Assembly: GCF_000744095.1 (NCBI RefSeq)
Contig: NZ_JQLI01000001.1
Span: 2,108,001-2,172,000, forward strand
Direction: 5' to 3'
DNA length: 64,000 nt
DNA from: Cupriavidus necator A5-1
GTDB taxonomy: Bacteria; Pseudomonadota; Gammaproteobacteria; Burkholderiales; Burkholderiaceae
The notes beneath the pieces were generated by a model. The model made no database searches. It saw nothing but the letters and a program-made list of their open reading frames with translations, and was not told the origin of the DNA. A program made the position numbers and the translations under genes. Shown piece after piece: positions 47,057 through 55,358 of this stretch (positions within the stretch are counted from its first letter, which is position 1; each line of letters opens with the position of its first letter).

Positions 47057-48229
47057 ATGAGTTTGTCCAATTTGCGCGGCAGCGTCGCCATCGTCGGTGT
47101 GGGCCAGGCGGGCCTTGGCGAGGCGCACGGCAAGACGGAAATGGAAATCCTGGTGGAGGCCGCCAAGGCCGCCGTCAGGGATGCCGGCATGTCGATGCGC
47201 GACATCGATGGCATTGCCACCGCCAGCGTCGGCGCCACCATGTGGGTGATGCCGGTGGCCGAGTACCTCGGCATCAAGCCGAAGTTTGTCGACAGCACCA
47301 TGATCGGCGGTTCCAGCTTTGTCTCGCACATGCTGCCCGCGATGATGGCGCTGGAGTCGGGCCAGTGCGACGCCGTGCTGGTCTGCTACGGCAGCAACCA
47401 GCGCACCTCGACGGTCGGCCGCGCCGGCATCTCGAAGGTGCGCGCGGTGCTGGACCCGCAGCCGTACGAGAACCCGTACAACCCGCTGTCGCCGATCACC
47501 TCCTACGCGCTCGCCGCGGCGCGCCATATGCACCAGTACGGCACCACGCGCGAACACCTGGCCGAAGTCGCCGTGGCCGCGCGCAAATGGGCGCAGCTGA
47601 ACCCCGAGGCGATGATGCGCGACCCGCTCAGCATCGACGACGTCCTCAACGCGCGCATGGTGTCCGACCCGCTCTCCGTGCGCGACTGCTGCCTGGTCAC
47701 CGACGGCGCCGGCGCCTACGTGATGGTGCGTGCCGACCGCGCCAAGGACCTGGCCAAGCCGCCGGTCTACGTGCTCGGCAATGCCACCGCGACCTGGCAC
47801 CGCCAAATCTCGTGCATGCCTGACGTGACCGTCACGGCCGCCAGGGAGTCCGGCGAGCGCGCCTTCGCCATGGCCGGCCTGAAGCCGTCGGACGTGGACG
47901 TCGCCGAGCTGTACGACGCCTTTACCATCAACACGCTGCTGTTCCTGGAAGACCTGGGCTTCTGCGCCAAGGGCGAAGGCGGCCATTTCGTCAGCGGCGG
48001 CGGCATTGCCCCCGGCGGCAGGCTGCCCGTGAACACCAACGGCGGAGGCCTGTCCTGCGTGCATCCGGGCATGTACGGCATGTTCATCACCATCGAGGCA
48101 GTGCGCCAGCTGCGCGGCGAATGCGGCGAGCGGCAGGTGAAGGATGCCGAGGTGGCGGTCGTGCATGGCAACGGCGGCACGCTGTCGAGCCAGGCCACGG
48201 CAATCCTGGGCACGGCGGCGACGCTGTAA
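47057..48229 (+). CDS. Thiolase-like SCP2-type protein (DUF35 partner)
   Basis: 390 residues of thiolase fold: opening VAIVGVGQAGLGEAHGKTEM, central TDGAGAYVMVRADRA, and C-terminal GGIAPGGRLPVNTNGGGLSC with HPGMYGMF. The usual nucleophilic cysteine position near residue 87 reads GGSSFVSH, without Cys, so normal Claisen chemistry is unlikely. Such proteins with DUF35 partners include steroid side-chain aldolases and other C-C lyases. The pair is likely to cleave a CoA ester. The substrate is unknown. It ends at a clear terminator. Confidence 0.88.
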   Translation: MSLSNLRGSVAIVGVGQAGLGEAHGKTEMEILVEAAKAAVRDAGMSMRDIDGIATASVGATMWVMPVAEYLGIKPKFVDSTMIGGSSFVSHMLPAMMALESGQCDAVLVCYGSNQRTSTVGRAGISKVRAVLDPQPYENPYNPLSPITSYALAAARHMHQYGTTREHLAEVAVAARKWAQLNPEAMMRDPLSIDDVLNARMVSDPLSVRDCCLVTDGAGAYVMVRADRAKDLAKPPVYVLGNATATWHRQISCMPDVTVTAARESGERAFAMAGLKPSDVDVAELYDAFTINTLLFLEDLGFCAKGEGGHFVSGGGIAPGGRLPVNTNGGGLSCVHPGMYGMFITIEAVRQLRGECGERQVKDAEVAVVHGNGGTLSSQATAILGTAATL

Positions 48230-48250
48230 GTGCCAGCACAGGAACAAGAA

Positions 48251-48286
48251 CGGCGGCAGGGGCAATCCCTGCCGCCGTTTTCTTTT
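48251..48286 (+). terminator. Rho-independent terminator after thiolase-like gene
   Basis: An 11-base stem CGGCGGCAGGG / CCCTGCCGCCG with a GCAAT loop, followed by TTTTCTTTT. Confidence 0.93.
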
Positions 48287-48305
48287 GCCGGTGCCGGGTG
48301 TTTGG

Positions 48306-48390
48306 CTAGCCGGCGCAGGCCCGCTGCAACTCGGCGATATCGGGCTTCACCATCTTCATCATCGCCGCCAGGTGCCTGTCCAGCGGCAAG
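48306..48390 (-). pseudogene. C-terminal fragment of a PhnB/VOC-like protein
   Basis: Reads LDRHLAAMMKMVKPDIAELQ followed by RACAG and a stop. This matches the typical end of PhnB-type VOC (3-demethylubiquinone methyltransferase-like) proteins. Only about 28 residues remain. The upstream part has been replaced by the end of the cellulase gene. Identification rests on a short pattern. Confidence 0.45.
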
Positions 48391-48398
48391 CGTCGGCG

Positions 48399-49631
48399 TC
48401 AGCGTGCAGGGCACCTGGTCTTCCATGCGGGGAGCAGGGCGCCGTCCCGCGCGAAGCGGAACCGGCCGTCGAGGTAGCCCAGCCCGAACAGCATCAGCAC
48501 CTGGGTGTAGTAGCCAGGCTGGCCATCGGGTTCGCGCTGCGCCAGTTCGCGCGTGCGCCGCACCTGCGCATTGGCCTGACTGGCGCGGCCGAGCGCGGCC
48601 AGGTAGGGCGCGACCGCGGCGGAGAGGCCGCCGTTGCCGGCATTGGGCCCGGGCTGACCGGTCTGTGTGTCGACGCGCTCAGGCGGGTAGCCCCGCGCCG
48701 CCACGTAATCGGCCAGCGGCGTGAAGGTGCGCAGCAGCGCGGCGCGCCGGGGCTCGTCGCGGTTCAGCATGCCGGCCCACAGGTAGACGCGGATCGCGTT
48801 GTACGCGCTTTCGGCATGCGTGGGTGCATCGGGCAGGAAGCCGCGGCCGGTCTCGTACTCGACCCAGTCCGGCGAGAACCCGCGTGGCGCCGTATCCAGC
48901 ATCAGCAGCGCGGAAGTCTCCACGAGCTGCTGCCACGCCGGCTCGTCGGGCATCAGCGCGGCCAGCCGGCGCATGACCTGCATCGGCACGTAGCTGGGGT
49001 TCAGGCGCCAGCGCTGCTCGGCCAGCGTGAAGCCCTGCGGCGCGGGCAGCACGGTGCGGCCGAGCCCGGGCAGCACAGCCGTTTCCTCGCGCAGGATGCG
49101 CTGGGCGAGCTGCGCGCCGAGCGCGGTGAAGCGCTGTCCCTGCCAGAGACGGCCGGCTTCGAGCAGGGTGTAGGCGATCCACAGGTCCGCATCGGAGGCC
49201 GGGTTGGCATCGATCACGCCCCAGCCATCGCTGCCGGGCTTGCCCGCCTGTGCCGCCTGTGCGGTCTGCTCCGCCGTCAGCTTGCCCCAGATCCACGCGG
49301 GCAGGTGGACGCTCAGGTCGCCCTGTGCCAGGTTTTTCTCGGTCCAGGCGAGCAGCTTGTCGAAGGTGGCGCGGTCGTTGGCCGCCAGCGCGAAGAACAG
49401 GGCGTAGGCCTGGCCTTCGGAGACCGTGATCTGCTTCTCGGAGCCGCGGTCGATCACGCGGCCGTCGCCGCTGAGCAGGCCTTGCTTGAAGGCATCCCAG
49501 TCGGGCCACTTGCAAGCGGCGGCGCTGGCAGCTGGGGCGGCGGGCGCAGCCGCCGCGGCCATCGCAGCGCCGGCCAGTGCAGCGGCCGCCAGCCATTTCA
49601 TTCCCGAGAGCAGTCGCCCATCAAAGCGCAT
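48399..49631 (-). CDS. bcsZ: Glycoside hydrolase family 8 endoglucanase (BcsZ-like)
   Basis: 410 residues. A signal peptide (about 1-39, alanine-rich, with an alternative start at residue 11) sends it to the periplasm. The GH8 motif VSEGQAYALFFALAANDRAT has catalytic acid E72, and SDADLWIAY (D145/D147) supplies the second acid. BcsZ hydrolyses beta-1,4-glucan and is normally encoded with bcsA/bcsB/bcsC for cellulose export. None of those genes is in this window, so it is an orphan here. GGGG precedes the chosen ATG. Confidence 0.9.
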   Translation of the reverse strand: MRFDGRLLSGMKWLAAAALAGAAMAAAAAPAAPAASAAACKWPDWDAFKQGLLSGDGRVIDRGSEKQITVSEGQAYALFFALAANDRATFDKLLAWTEKNLAQGDLSVHLPAWIWGKLTAEQTAQAAQAGKPGSDGWGVIDANPASDADLWIAYTLLEAGRLWQGQRFTALGAQLAQRILREETAVLPGLGRTVLPAPQGFTLAEQRWRLNPSYVPMQVMRRLAALMPDEPAWQQLVETSALLMLDTAPRGFSPDWVEYETGRGFLPDAPTHAESAYNAIRVYLWAGMLNRDEPRRAALLRTFTPLADYVAARGYPPERVDTQTGQPGPNAGNGGLSAAVAPYLAALGRASQANAQVRRTRELAQREPDGQPGYYTQVLMLFGLGYLDGRFRFARDGALLPAWKTRCPAR

Positions 49632-49845
49632 CCGTACGCCCCTTTCACTTTCGCCTAGTCGCGCGCCAACAATGCTGCCGTTGGCTATTGCGAAGGATAC
49701 CGCCCCACGGCGGACACGGCACGACAGGATCGGCTGATCGCTAAGTGCGCGGAGTTTTCGGGGACCGGCCTGGTGGCGATTGCGAGAGGAGGATGCGCGG
49801 CCTGCGCAGCGTGTGCCACTGCACAGGCCACTTCAGGCACCGGCT

Positions 49846-50973
49846 TCAGGCCTCCATCACCTCGGCAAAGCGCTGCAGGTGATAGTCGCTGTCGCCCAGC
49901 AACTGGTCCAGCATGGTCAGGCGCTTGAAGTAGTCGCCCACCGACAGCTCGTCCGTCATGCCCATGCCGCCATGCAGCTGCACGGCCTGCTGGCCGACGA
50001 AGCGCCCGGCGCGCGCCACCGTCACCTTGGCGGCGGACAGCATGCGGCGGCGCGCGGCGGGATCGGTTTCATCCAGCGCCTGCGCTGCCACATAGGCCGT
50101 CGACAGTGCCAGCTCCTTCTGCACCAGCATGTCGGCCATGCGGTGCTGCAGCGCCTGGAACGTCGCCAGCGGCTTGCCGAACTGCTGGCGCGTGCCCAGG
50201 TATTCGCCGGTGATCTCGATCAGCTTTTCCATTGCGCCCGCGCCTTCGGCGCACAGCGCGGCGATGCCGTGCTCCAGGCCCACGTCCAGCGCGGCCAGGC
50301 CGTCGGCGGGTTCGCCCACCAGCGCGCTGGCCGGCACCGTCACGTCCTGCAGCGACAGGTCGGCGGCGCGCAGGCCGTCGATGGTCGGGTAGGCGGTCAC
50401 GCCCAGGCCCTTGATCTCGCGCGGCACCAGGAACAGCGCGATCTCGTTGCTGCCGGCCACGCGCGCGGTGAGCAGGTAGGCGTCGGCGGCGGCGCCGTGC
50501 CAGACCACGCTCTTGGTGCCGTTGAGCACGTAGCCGTCGCCGCTGCGCTCGGCGCTGGCGCGCGTCGATTCCGGACGATAGCGCGTGCCCGGCTCCAGGT
50601 AGGCCAGCGTGACGATGCGCTCGCCCGCGGCGATCGCGGGCAGCCATTCGTCCTTCTGCGCGGGGCTGCCGCAGGCGGCGAGGATCGCCGCGGCCATCAC
50701 GCCGCTCGGGGTCACCGGCTCCAGCACCAGGCCGCGGCCCAGTTCGCGCTGCACTACCAACTGGCTGGCGGGTCCTTCGCCGAAGCCGCCGAAATCGGCC
50801 GGCACGGTCAGGCCCAGTACGCCCATGTCCGCCAGCCTGGCCCACACGCCGCGATCCAGGCTCTCGCCGGCGCGCGCGCTCTTGCGGCGGGCCTCGAAGG
50901 TGTATTCGGTATCGATAAAGCGACGCAGGCTGTCCGCCAGCATCTGTTGCTCTTCGCTGTAGGTGAAGTCCAT
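49846..50973 (-). CDS. Acyl-CoA dehydrogenase, PimD-like (small subunit of pimeloyl-CoA dehydrogenase type)
   Basis: 375 residues. It opens MDFTYSEEQQMLADSLRRFI and has a weaker FAD-binding region (LAYLEPGTRYRP, in place of the usual TEP-GSD) and YVLNGTKSVVWHG. The C-terminal part reads GKPLATFQALQHRMADMLVQ and QLHGGMGMTDELSVGDYFKR. It lies 13 bases after a second dehydrogenase gene; the pair resembles PimC/PimD, which form a heterodimer acting on dicarboxylyl-CoA or long acyl-CoA. The substrate is not shown. Confidence 0.9.
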   Translation of the reverse strand: MDFTYSEEQQMLADSLRRFIDTEYTFEARRKSARAGESLDRGVWARLADMGVLGLTVPADFGGFGEGPASQLVVQRELGRGLVLEPVTPSGVMAAAILAACGSPAQKDEWLPAIAAGERIVTLAYLEPGTRYRPESTRASAERSGDGYVLNGTKSVVWHGAAADAYLLTARVAGSNEIALFLVPREIKGLGVTAYPTIDGLRAADLSLQDVTVPASALVGEPADGLAALDVGLEHGIAALCAEGAGAMEKLIEITGEYLGTRQQFGKPLATFQALQHRMADMLVQKELALSTAYVAAQALDETDPAARRRMLSAAKVTVARAGRFVGQQAVQLHGGMGMTDELSVGDYFKRLTMLDQLLGDSDYHLQRFAEVMEA

Positions 50974-50986
50974 GTCAGCTATCCCT

Positions 50987-52180
50987 TCAGAAACCCAGGA
51001 TCATCTTGGAGATGATGTTCTTCTGCACTTCGGTCGCGCCGCCGTAGATCGAGGTCTTGCGCATGTCGTAGTAGGTGGAGGCGGCCGGGGCGGCCCACTC
51101 AGGGCCCGCCACCGGCTGCTTCGCACCGGGCTCCAGCCAGTCCGGCGAATACGGCCAGGCATTGGGACCGGCCACTTCCATCATCAGCATGGCCAGGTCC
51201 TGCTGCACCTCGGAGCCGCGGATCTTGACGATCGAGGCCTCGGGGCCGGGGGTGCCAGCGGCCTGCGTGGCCACGCGCAGCAGCAGCATTTCCAGCGCCA
51301 TGATGTCCATTTCCACGCGGGCGATCTTGTCGCGCATGCGCACGTCTTCGATCAGCGGGCGGCCGGCCCCGTCGGTGGCCTGGCTGGCGTAGTGCTTGAG
51401 CAGGCGCAGCTCGCGGTTGCAGTGGCCGATGCCGGCGATGCCGGTGCGCTCATGGCCGAGCAGGTACTTGGCATAGGTCCAGGCGCAGTTTTCCTCGCCC
51501 AGCAGGTTCTCGACCGGCACCTCGACGTCTTCGAACCAGGTCTCGTTGACATCGTGGCCGCCGTCGAGCGTCTTGATCGGGCGCACGGTCACGCCCGGCG
51601 ACTTCATGTCGATCAGCAGCATCGAGATGCCTTCCTGGGCCTTGGCCTCCGGATCGGTGCGCACCAGGCAGAAGATCCAGTCGGCAAAGTGCGCCATCGT
51701 GGTCCAGGTCTTCTGGCCGTTGACGATGTACTTGTCGCCCTTGAGCACTGCACGGGTCTTCAGCGAGGCGAGGTCGGAACCCGAGCCGGGCTCGGAGTAG
51801 CCCTGGCACCAGAAATCTTCGACCGTGGGGATGCGCGGCAGGAAGCGCTGCTGGTGCTCGGGGCTGCCGTACTTCATCAGCACCGGGCCGATCATGGTCA
51901 GGCCGAACGGCAGCATGCGCGGGGCGCCGGCGCGGAAGGTCTCGATCTCGAAGATCAGGCGCTGCAGCGGGCTCCAGCCGGTGCCGCCCCATTGCTTCGG
52001 CCAGGTGGGTGCGCCCCACCCGTGCGCATGCAGGATGCGGTGCCAGCGGACGTAGTCGTCCTTCTCGACGCGCTGGTGGTTGAGCACCTTGTTGCGGATG
52101 TCTTCGGGCAGGCTGGCCTGCGCGAAAGCGCAGACTTCCTCGCGGAAGGCCTGTTCCTCGGCGGTGAAACGCAAATCCAT
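50987..52180 (-). CDS. Acyl-CoA dehydrogenase, PimC-like (large subunit of pimeloyl-CoA dehydrogenase type)
   Basis: 397 residues. FAD site QGYSEPGSGSDLASLKTRAV, then KYIVNGQKTWTTMAHFADWI, and C-terminal SIYGGATEVQKNIISKMILG identify it. The start MDLRFTAEEQAFREEV was chosen by family and the GGGGAC site; in-frame sequence upstream does not look like protein. It is the first gene of the two-gene leftward operon with the PimD-like subunit and faces an acyl-CoA ligase gene across 319 bases. This suggests joint control of activation and beta-oxidation of one acid. Confidence 0.92.
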   Translation of the reverse strand: MDLRFTAEEQAFREEVCAFAQASLPEDIRNKVLNHQRVEKDDYVRWHRILHAHGWGAPTWPKQWGGTGWSPLQRLIFEIETFRAGAPRMLPFGLTMIGPVLMKYGSPEHQQRFLPRIPTVEDFWCQGYSEPGSGSDLASLKTRAVLKGDKYIVNGQKTWTTMAHFADWIFCLVRTDPEAKAQEGISMLLIDMKSPGVTVRPIKTLDGGHDVNETWFEDVEVPVENLLGEENCAWTYAKYLLGHERTGIAGIGHCNRELRLLKHYASQATDGAGRPLIEDVRMRDKIARVEMDIMALEMLLLRVATQAAGTPGPEASIVKIRGSEVQQDLAMLMMEVAGPNAWPYSPDWLEPGAKQPVAGPEWAAPAASTYYDMRKTSIYGGATEVQKNIISKMILGF

Positions 52181-52499
52181 CTGAATGTCCCCTGTGGTAT
52201 GCGGGCGGCGCCGCGCGGGCGCAGGTCTTGTGCGGCGTGCAGCAGCCCTCACTGTGCCGGCCGATTGTAGGGCTCGGGCGCGATTCGTTGCTTCATCAAT
52301 GGTAAAGGCGTCCTTCATGCCGGCGGAACCACCTGCGTTGGGTGGCAGCGGCGCCGAAGACCGCCTTAGCGAATTCCAAATGGCTTCGCCGCCGGGCTTG
52401 GCGCAAACTGACGCAGCACTGCTCAAGTGTGCCGGTGTGCATTCCGGCGCATCCGCAAGCGGCCTGCATCGAATCTCAGCTTGCCTCACGACTCAGCCC
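52181..52499. other. Divergent intergenic region between PimC-like gene and ligase
   Basis: This gap must hold two promoters. I see no strong -35/-10 pair, no long dyad and no supported small gene. Parts are open in several frames because of high GC. Confidence 0.4.
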
Positions 52500-54020
52500 A
52501 TGCCTTCCTTCCGCCCTCAATTTATCCACGACATTCCCCGCCACTGGGCCGCGCAGACGCCCGACGCCCCGTGCCTGTACGAGAACGGCGCCGTGATTGC
52601 CTATGGTGAGCTGTGGCGGCGCATCGAAGCCGCCCGTGACTGGATGGCGGGACAGGGCGTGGGCGAGGGCGACCGCGTGATGGTGATCGGCGAGAACTGC
52701 AACGAGATGGTGGTCACGCTGTTCGCCAGCAGCCTGCTGCATGCGTGGCCGATCCAGGTCAACGCGCGCCTGTCCGCGCGCGAGATCGACAATATCCGCG
52801 ACCATGCGCAGCCGGCGCTGGTGCTGTTCACCGGCCATGTGTCCGATGTGGCCGCCGCCCATGGCGAGCGGCTCGGCGCCCAGGCCAGCGGCTGTGCAGT
52901 GTTCGCCGACGGCATGCGCGTGGTGCGCGCCGCCACGGCGCCTGAACGCGTGCCGGCCGAACAGGCGCGCACCGTCGCCACGCTGATCTATACTTCCGGC
53001 ACCACCGGCGCGCCCAAGGGCGTGATGGTGCCGCACGCAGGCCTGACGCACTTTGCCCGCATCTCCGCCACCTCGCGCGACATGGGGCCGGCCGACGTGG
53101 CCTATGGCGCGCTGCCGATGTCGCATATCTTCGGCATCGCCACGGTGCTGATGGCCACGCTGTATGCGGGCGCCAGCCTGTTCCTGCGCCCGCGCTTCGA
53201 CGCCAATGAGGTGTTCGAGGCGCTGGCTTCGCCCGGCGTCACCATCCTGCAGGGCGTACCGACCATGTTCACGCGCATCATGGCGGTGGCACCGACGCTG
53301 GGTGCGAAGGCCGCCGGCTATCCGCGCCTGCGCTACCTGTACACCGGCGGCGCGCCGCTCGATCCCACGCTCAAGCGCGAGGTCGAGACGCTGTTTGGCC
53401 AGCCGCTGCACCACGGCTACGGCATTACCGAATACGCCGGCTCGCTCTTCATCACGCGCATGGACGCACCGCGCGCCGACTGCTCGGCGGGCTATATTGT
53501 CGAAGGGGTGGAAATCGAGATCACCGATGCCGAAGGCAAGCTGCTCCCGGCCGGCGAGCGCGGCCAGATCCGCGTGCGGGGCCCGGGCGTGATGCTCGGC
53601 TACTACCGCAATCCCGAACAGACTGCCGAGGCGCTGCTGCCCGGCGGCTGGCTCAATACCGGCGACCTGGGCTACCTGGATGCCGACGGCGCGCTGTTTA
53701 TCTCGGGCCGCTCCAAGGACCTGATCATCCGCTCGGGCTTCAATGTTTATCCGATCGAGGTCGAGTCGGTGATCAATGCCTTCCCGGGCGTGCGCCAGTC
53801 TGCTGTGGTTGGGCGCAGCACCGGCGATGGCAACGAGGAGGTCGTCGCGTTTATCGAGATGCAGGACGGCAGCGAGCCGGACCGCAAGGCGCTCGACGCT
53901 TACCTGCGCGACAGCCTGGCGCCGTACAAGCGCCCGGCGGAAATCCGCACCATCGACGTCATTCCGACCACGGCCAGTGGCAAGCTGCTCAAGCAGCCGC
54001 TGCGCGCGCTGCTGGACTAG
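52500..54020 (+). CDS. Acyl-CoA synthetase (AMP-forming)
   Basis: 506 residues. The P-loop LIYTSGTTGAPKGVMVPHAG, motif YGITEYAGSLF, the hinge aspartate region WLNTGDLGYLDADGALFISG and C-terminal lysine in TTASGKLLKQ identify the ANL superfamily. It ligates a carboxylic acid to CoA via an acyl-AMP. The start MPSFRPQF has only a poor ribosome site. A Bug receptor gene follows 78 bases downstream and the PimC/PimD-like pair is divergent, so the set may take up, activate and oxidise one acid. The substrate is unknown. Confidence 0.92.
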   Translation: MPSFRPQFIHDIPRHWAAQTPDAPCLYENGAVIAYGELWRRIEAARDWMAGQGVGEGDRVMVIGENCNEMVVTLFASSLLHAWPIQVNARLSAREIDNIRDHAQPALVLFTGHVSDVAAAHGERLGAQASGCAVFADGMRVVRAATAPERVPAEQARTVATLIYTSGTTGAPKGVMVPHAGLTHFARISATSRDMGPADVAYGALPMSHIFGIATVLMATLYAGASLFLRPRFDANEVFEALASPGVTILQGVPTMFTRIMAVAPTLGAKAAGYPRLRYLYTGGAPLDPTLKREVETLFGQPLHHGYGITEYAGSLFITRMDAPRADCSAGYIVEGVEIEITDAEGKLLPAGERGQIRVRGPGVMLGYYRNPEQTAEALLPGGWLNTGDLGYLDADGALFISGRSKDLIIRSGFNVYPIEVESVINAFPGVRQSAVVGRSTGDGNEEVVAFIEMQDGSEPDRKALDAYLRDSLAPYKRPAEIRTIDVIPTTASGKLLKQPLRALLD

Positions 54021-54098
54021 ACCGCGGGGAGCCTTTCTTTACCGGCCCGGTGCCGTATCCCGGTCCGGGCAATTCAGCCATACCTGGAGGAGACGACA

Positions 54099-55070
54099 AT
54101 GAAAACATGGACGACGTTGGCGGCACTGACCACCACGCTGCTGCTGCAGGGTGCGGCGTGGGCGGACGATGCCTACCCGTCACGGCCGGTCAAGCTGCTG
54201 GTGGGCTACGCGCCGGGCGGTCCGGTCGACACGGCCGCGCGCATCTACGCCGAACAACTCGGCCGCATGCTCAAGCAGCCGGTGGTCGTGGACAACCGCG
54301 CCGGCGCCAGCGGCGCGATCGCCGCCGACCTGACCGCCAAGGCGGCGCCGGACGGCTACACGCTGTACTTTGTCGCCAGCCCGACCATGACCATGACGCC
54401 GCTGATCCAGCGCTCGGTCAACTTCAATCCGACCAAGGACTTCACCTATATCGGGCTGATTACCGACTACACCAACGTACTGCTGGTGAACAAGGATTTC
54501 CCGGCGAAGAACGTGGGCGAGCTGGTCGACTATGCGCGCAAGCATCCGGACGATGTCTCGTTCGGGTCGGCCGGCGTTGGCGCGTCCAACCACCTGTCGG
54601 CGGAACTGCTGGCGCAGATGAACAGCGTGAAGATGCTGCACGTGCCGTACAAGGGCAATTCGCCGGCCATGGCCGATGTGATGAGCGGCAAGGTGACGTT
54701 CATGTTCGATATCACCGGTACCGCGATCGGGCATATCAACGGTGGCAAGGTGCGCGCGCTGGCGGTAACGTCGAAGACGCGCAATCCGGCGCTGCCGAAT
54801 GTGCCGACCATGATCGAGTCGGGGCAGAAGAACTATGACCTGACCGGCTGGTATGCGCTGATCGGGCCGCAGAAGCTGCCGGCGGATGTGGTGGACAAGC
54901 TGGTGAAGGCGCAGAAGGCGATCGGCGACGATCCTGCCTATCGGCAGCGGATGGCTGCGGGCGGCTATGACGTCAATGTCAGTACGCCCAAGCAGCTCGG
55001 TGATCGCATCCAGCGGGAGCTGGCGTTGTGGGGTGGGGTGGTGAAGACGGCGAAGATCCAGGCGGATTGA
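54099..55070 (+). CDS. Bug/TctC-family periplasmic solute-binding receptor
   Basis: 323 residues with a signal peptide (about 1-22, ending AWA). Family motifs: YPSRPVKLLVGYAPGGPVDT, VVVDNRAGASGAIAADLTAK, APDGYTLYF, MLHVPYKGNSPAMADVMSGK and RALAVTSKTRNPALPNVPTM. GGAGGAG precedes the ATG. It follows the acyl-CoA ligase, so its ligand is probably the acid that ligase activates. No TctAB permease genes are nearby. Confidence 0.94.
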   Translation: MKTWTTLAALTTTLLLQGAAWADDAYPSRPVKLLVGYAPGGPVDTAARIYAEQLGRMLKQPVVVDNRAGASGAIAADLTAKAAPDGYTLYFVASPTMTMTPLIQRSVNFNPTKDFTYIGLITDYTNVLLVNKDFPAKNVGELVDYARKHPDDVSFGSAGVGASNHLSAELLAQMNSVKMLHVPYKGNSPAMADVMSGKVTFMFDITGTAIGHINGGKVRALAVTSKTRNPALPNVPTMIESGQKNYDLTGWYALIGPQKLPADVVDKLVKAQKAIGDDPAYRQRMAAGGYDVNVSTPKQLGDRIQRELALWGGVVKTAKIQAD

Positions 55071-55089
55071 GGGCTGTCAGGTACCCATG

Positions 55090-55121
55090 CAACAAGGCCG
55101 GCTACGATGCCGGCCTTGTTG
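55090..55121 (+). terminator. Hairpin terminator after the Bug receptor gene
   Basis: A perfect 13-base stem CAACAAGGCCGGC / GCCGGCCTTGTTG with a TACGAT loop. Only two to three T follow, so termination may be partial or stem-driven. Confidence 0.75.
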
Positions 55122-55206
55122 TTGATGCAGCCGCAAGGGCACCGCTCGTTTCGCGCTGTGGGGGCGGCAGCAAATGCCTATGGATCTGGATAACCGCTTG
55201 GGTGCT

Positions 55207-55330
55207 CCCCTCTCCCATTTATGGGAGAGGGGCGGGGGAGAGGGCCGGTGTCTCCACGAAGTGAGGCGCCGCGATGCTTGCCACACGCCTGCCCTCTCCC
55301 CCGGCCCCTCTCCCGCAAGCGGGAGAGGGG
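55207..55330. repeat. Composite palindromic repeat (REP-like)
   Basis: Hairpins CCCCTCTCCCAT-TT-ATGGGAGAGGGG (55207-55232) and CCCCTCTCCCGC-AA-GCGGGAGAGGGG (55305-55330) flank a spacer containing inverted GAGAGGGCC / GCCCTCTC segments. This is the same composite as at 46383-46502. It lies between convergent genes, where such elements often stabilise mRNA ends. Confidence 0.82.
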
Positions 55331-55358
55331 AGAAAACCGGCAGCTTTCAATCTCCGCG

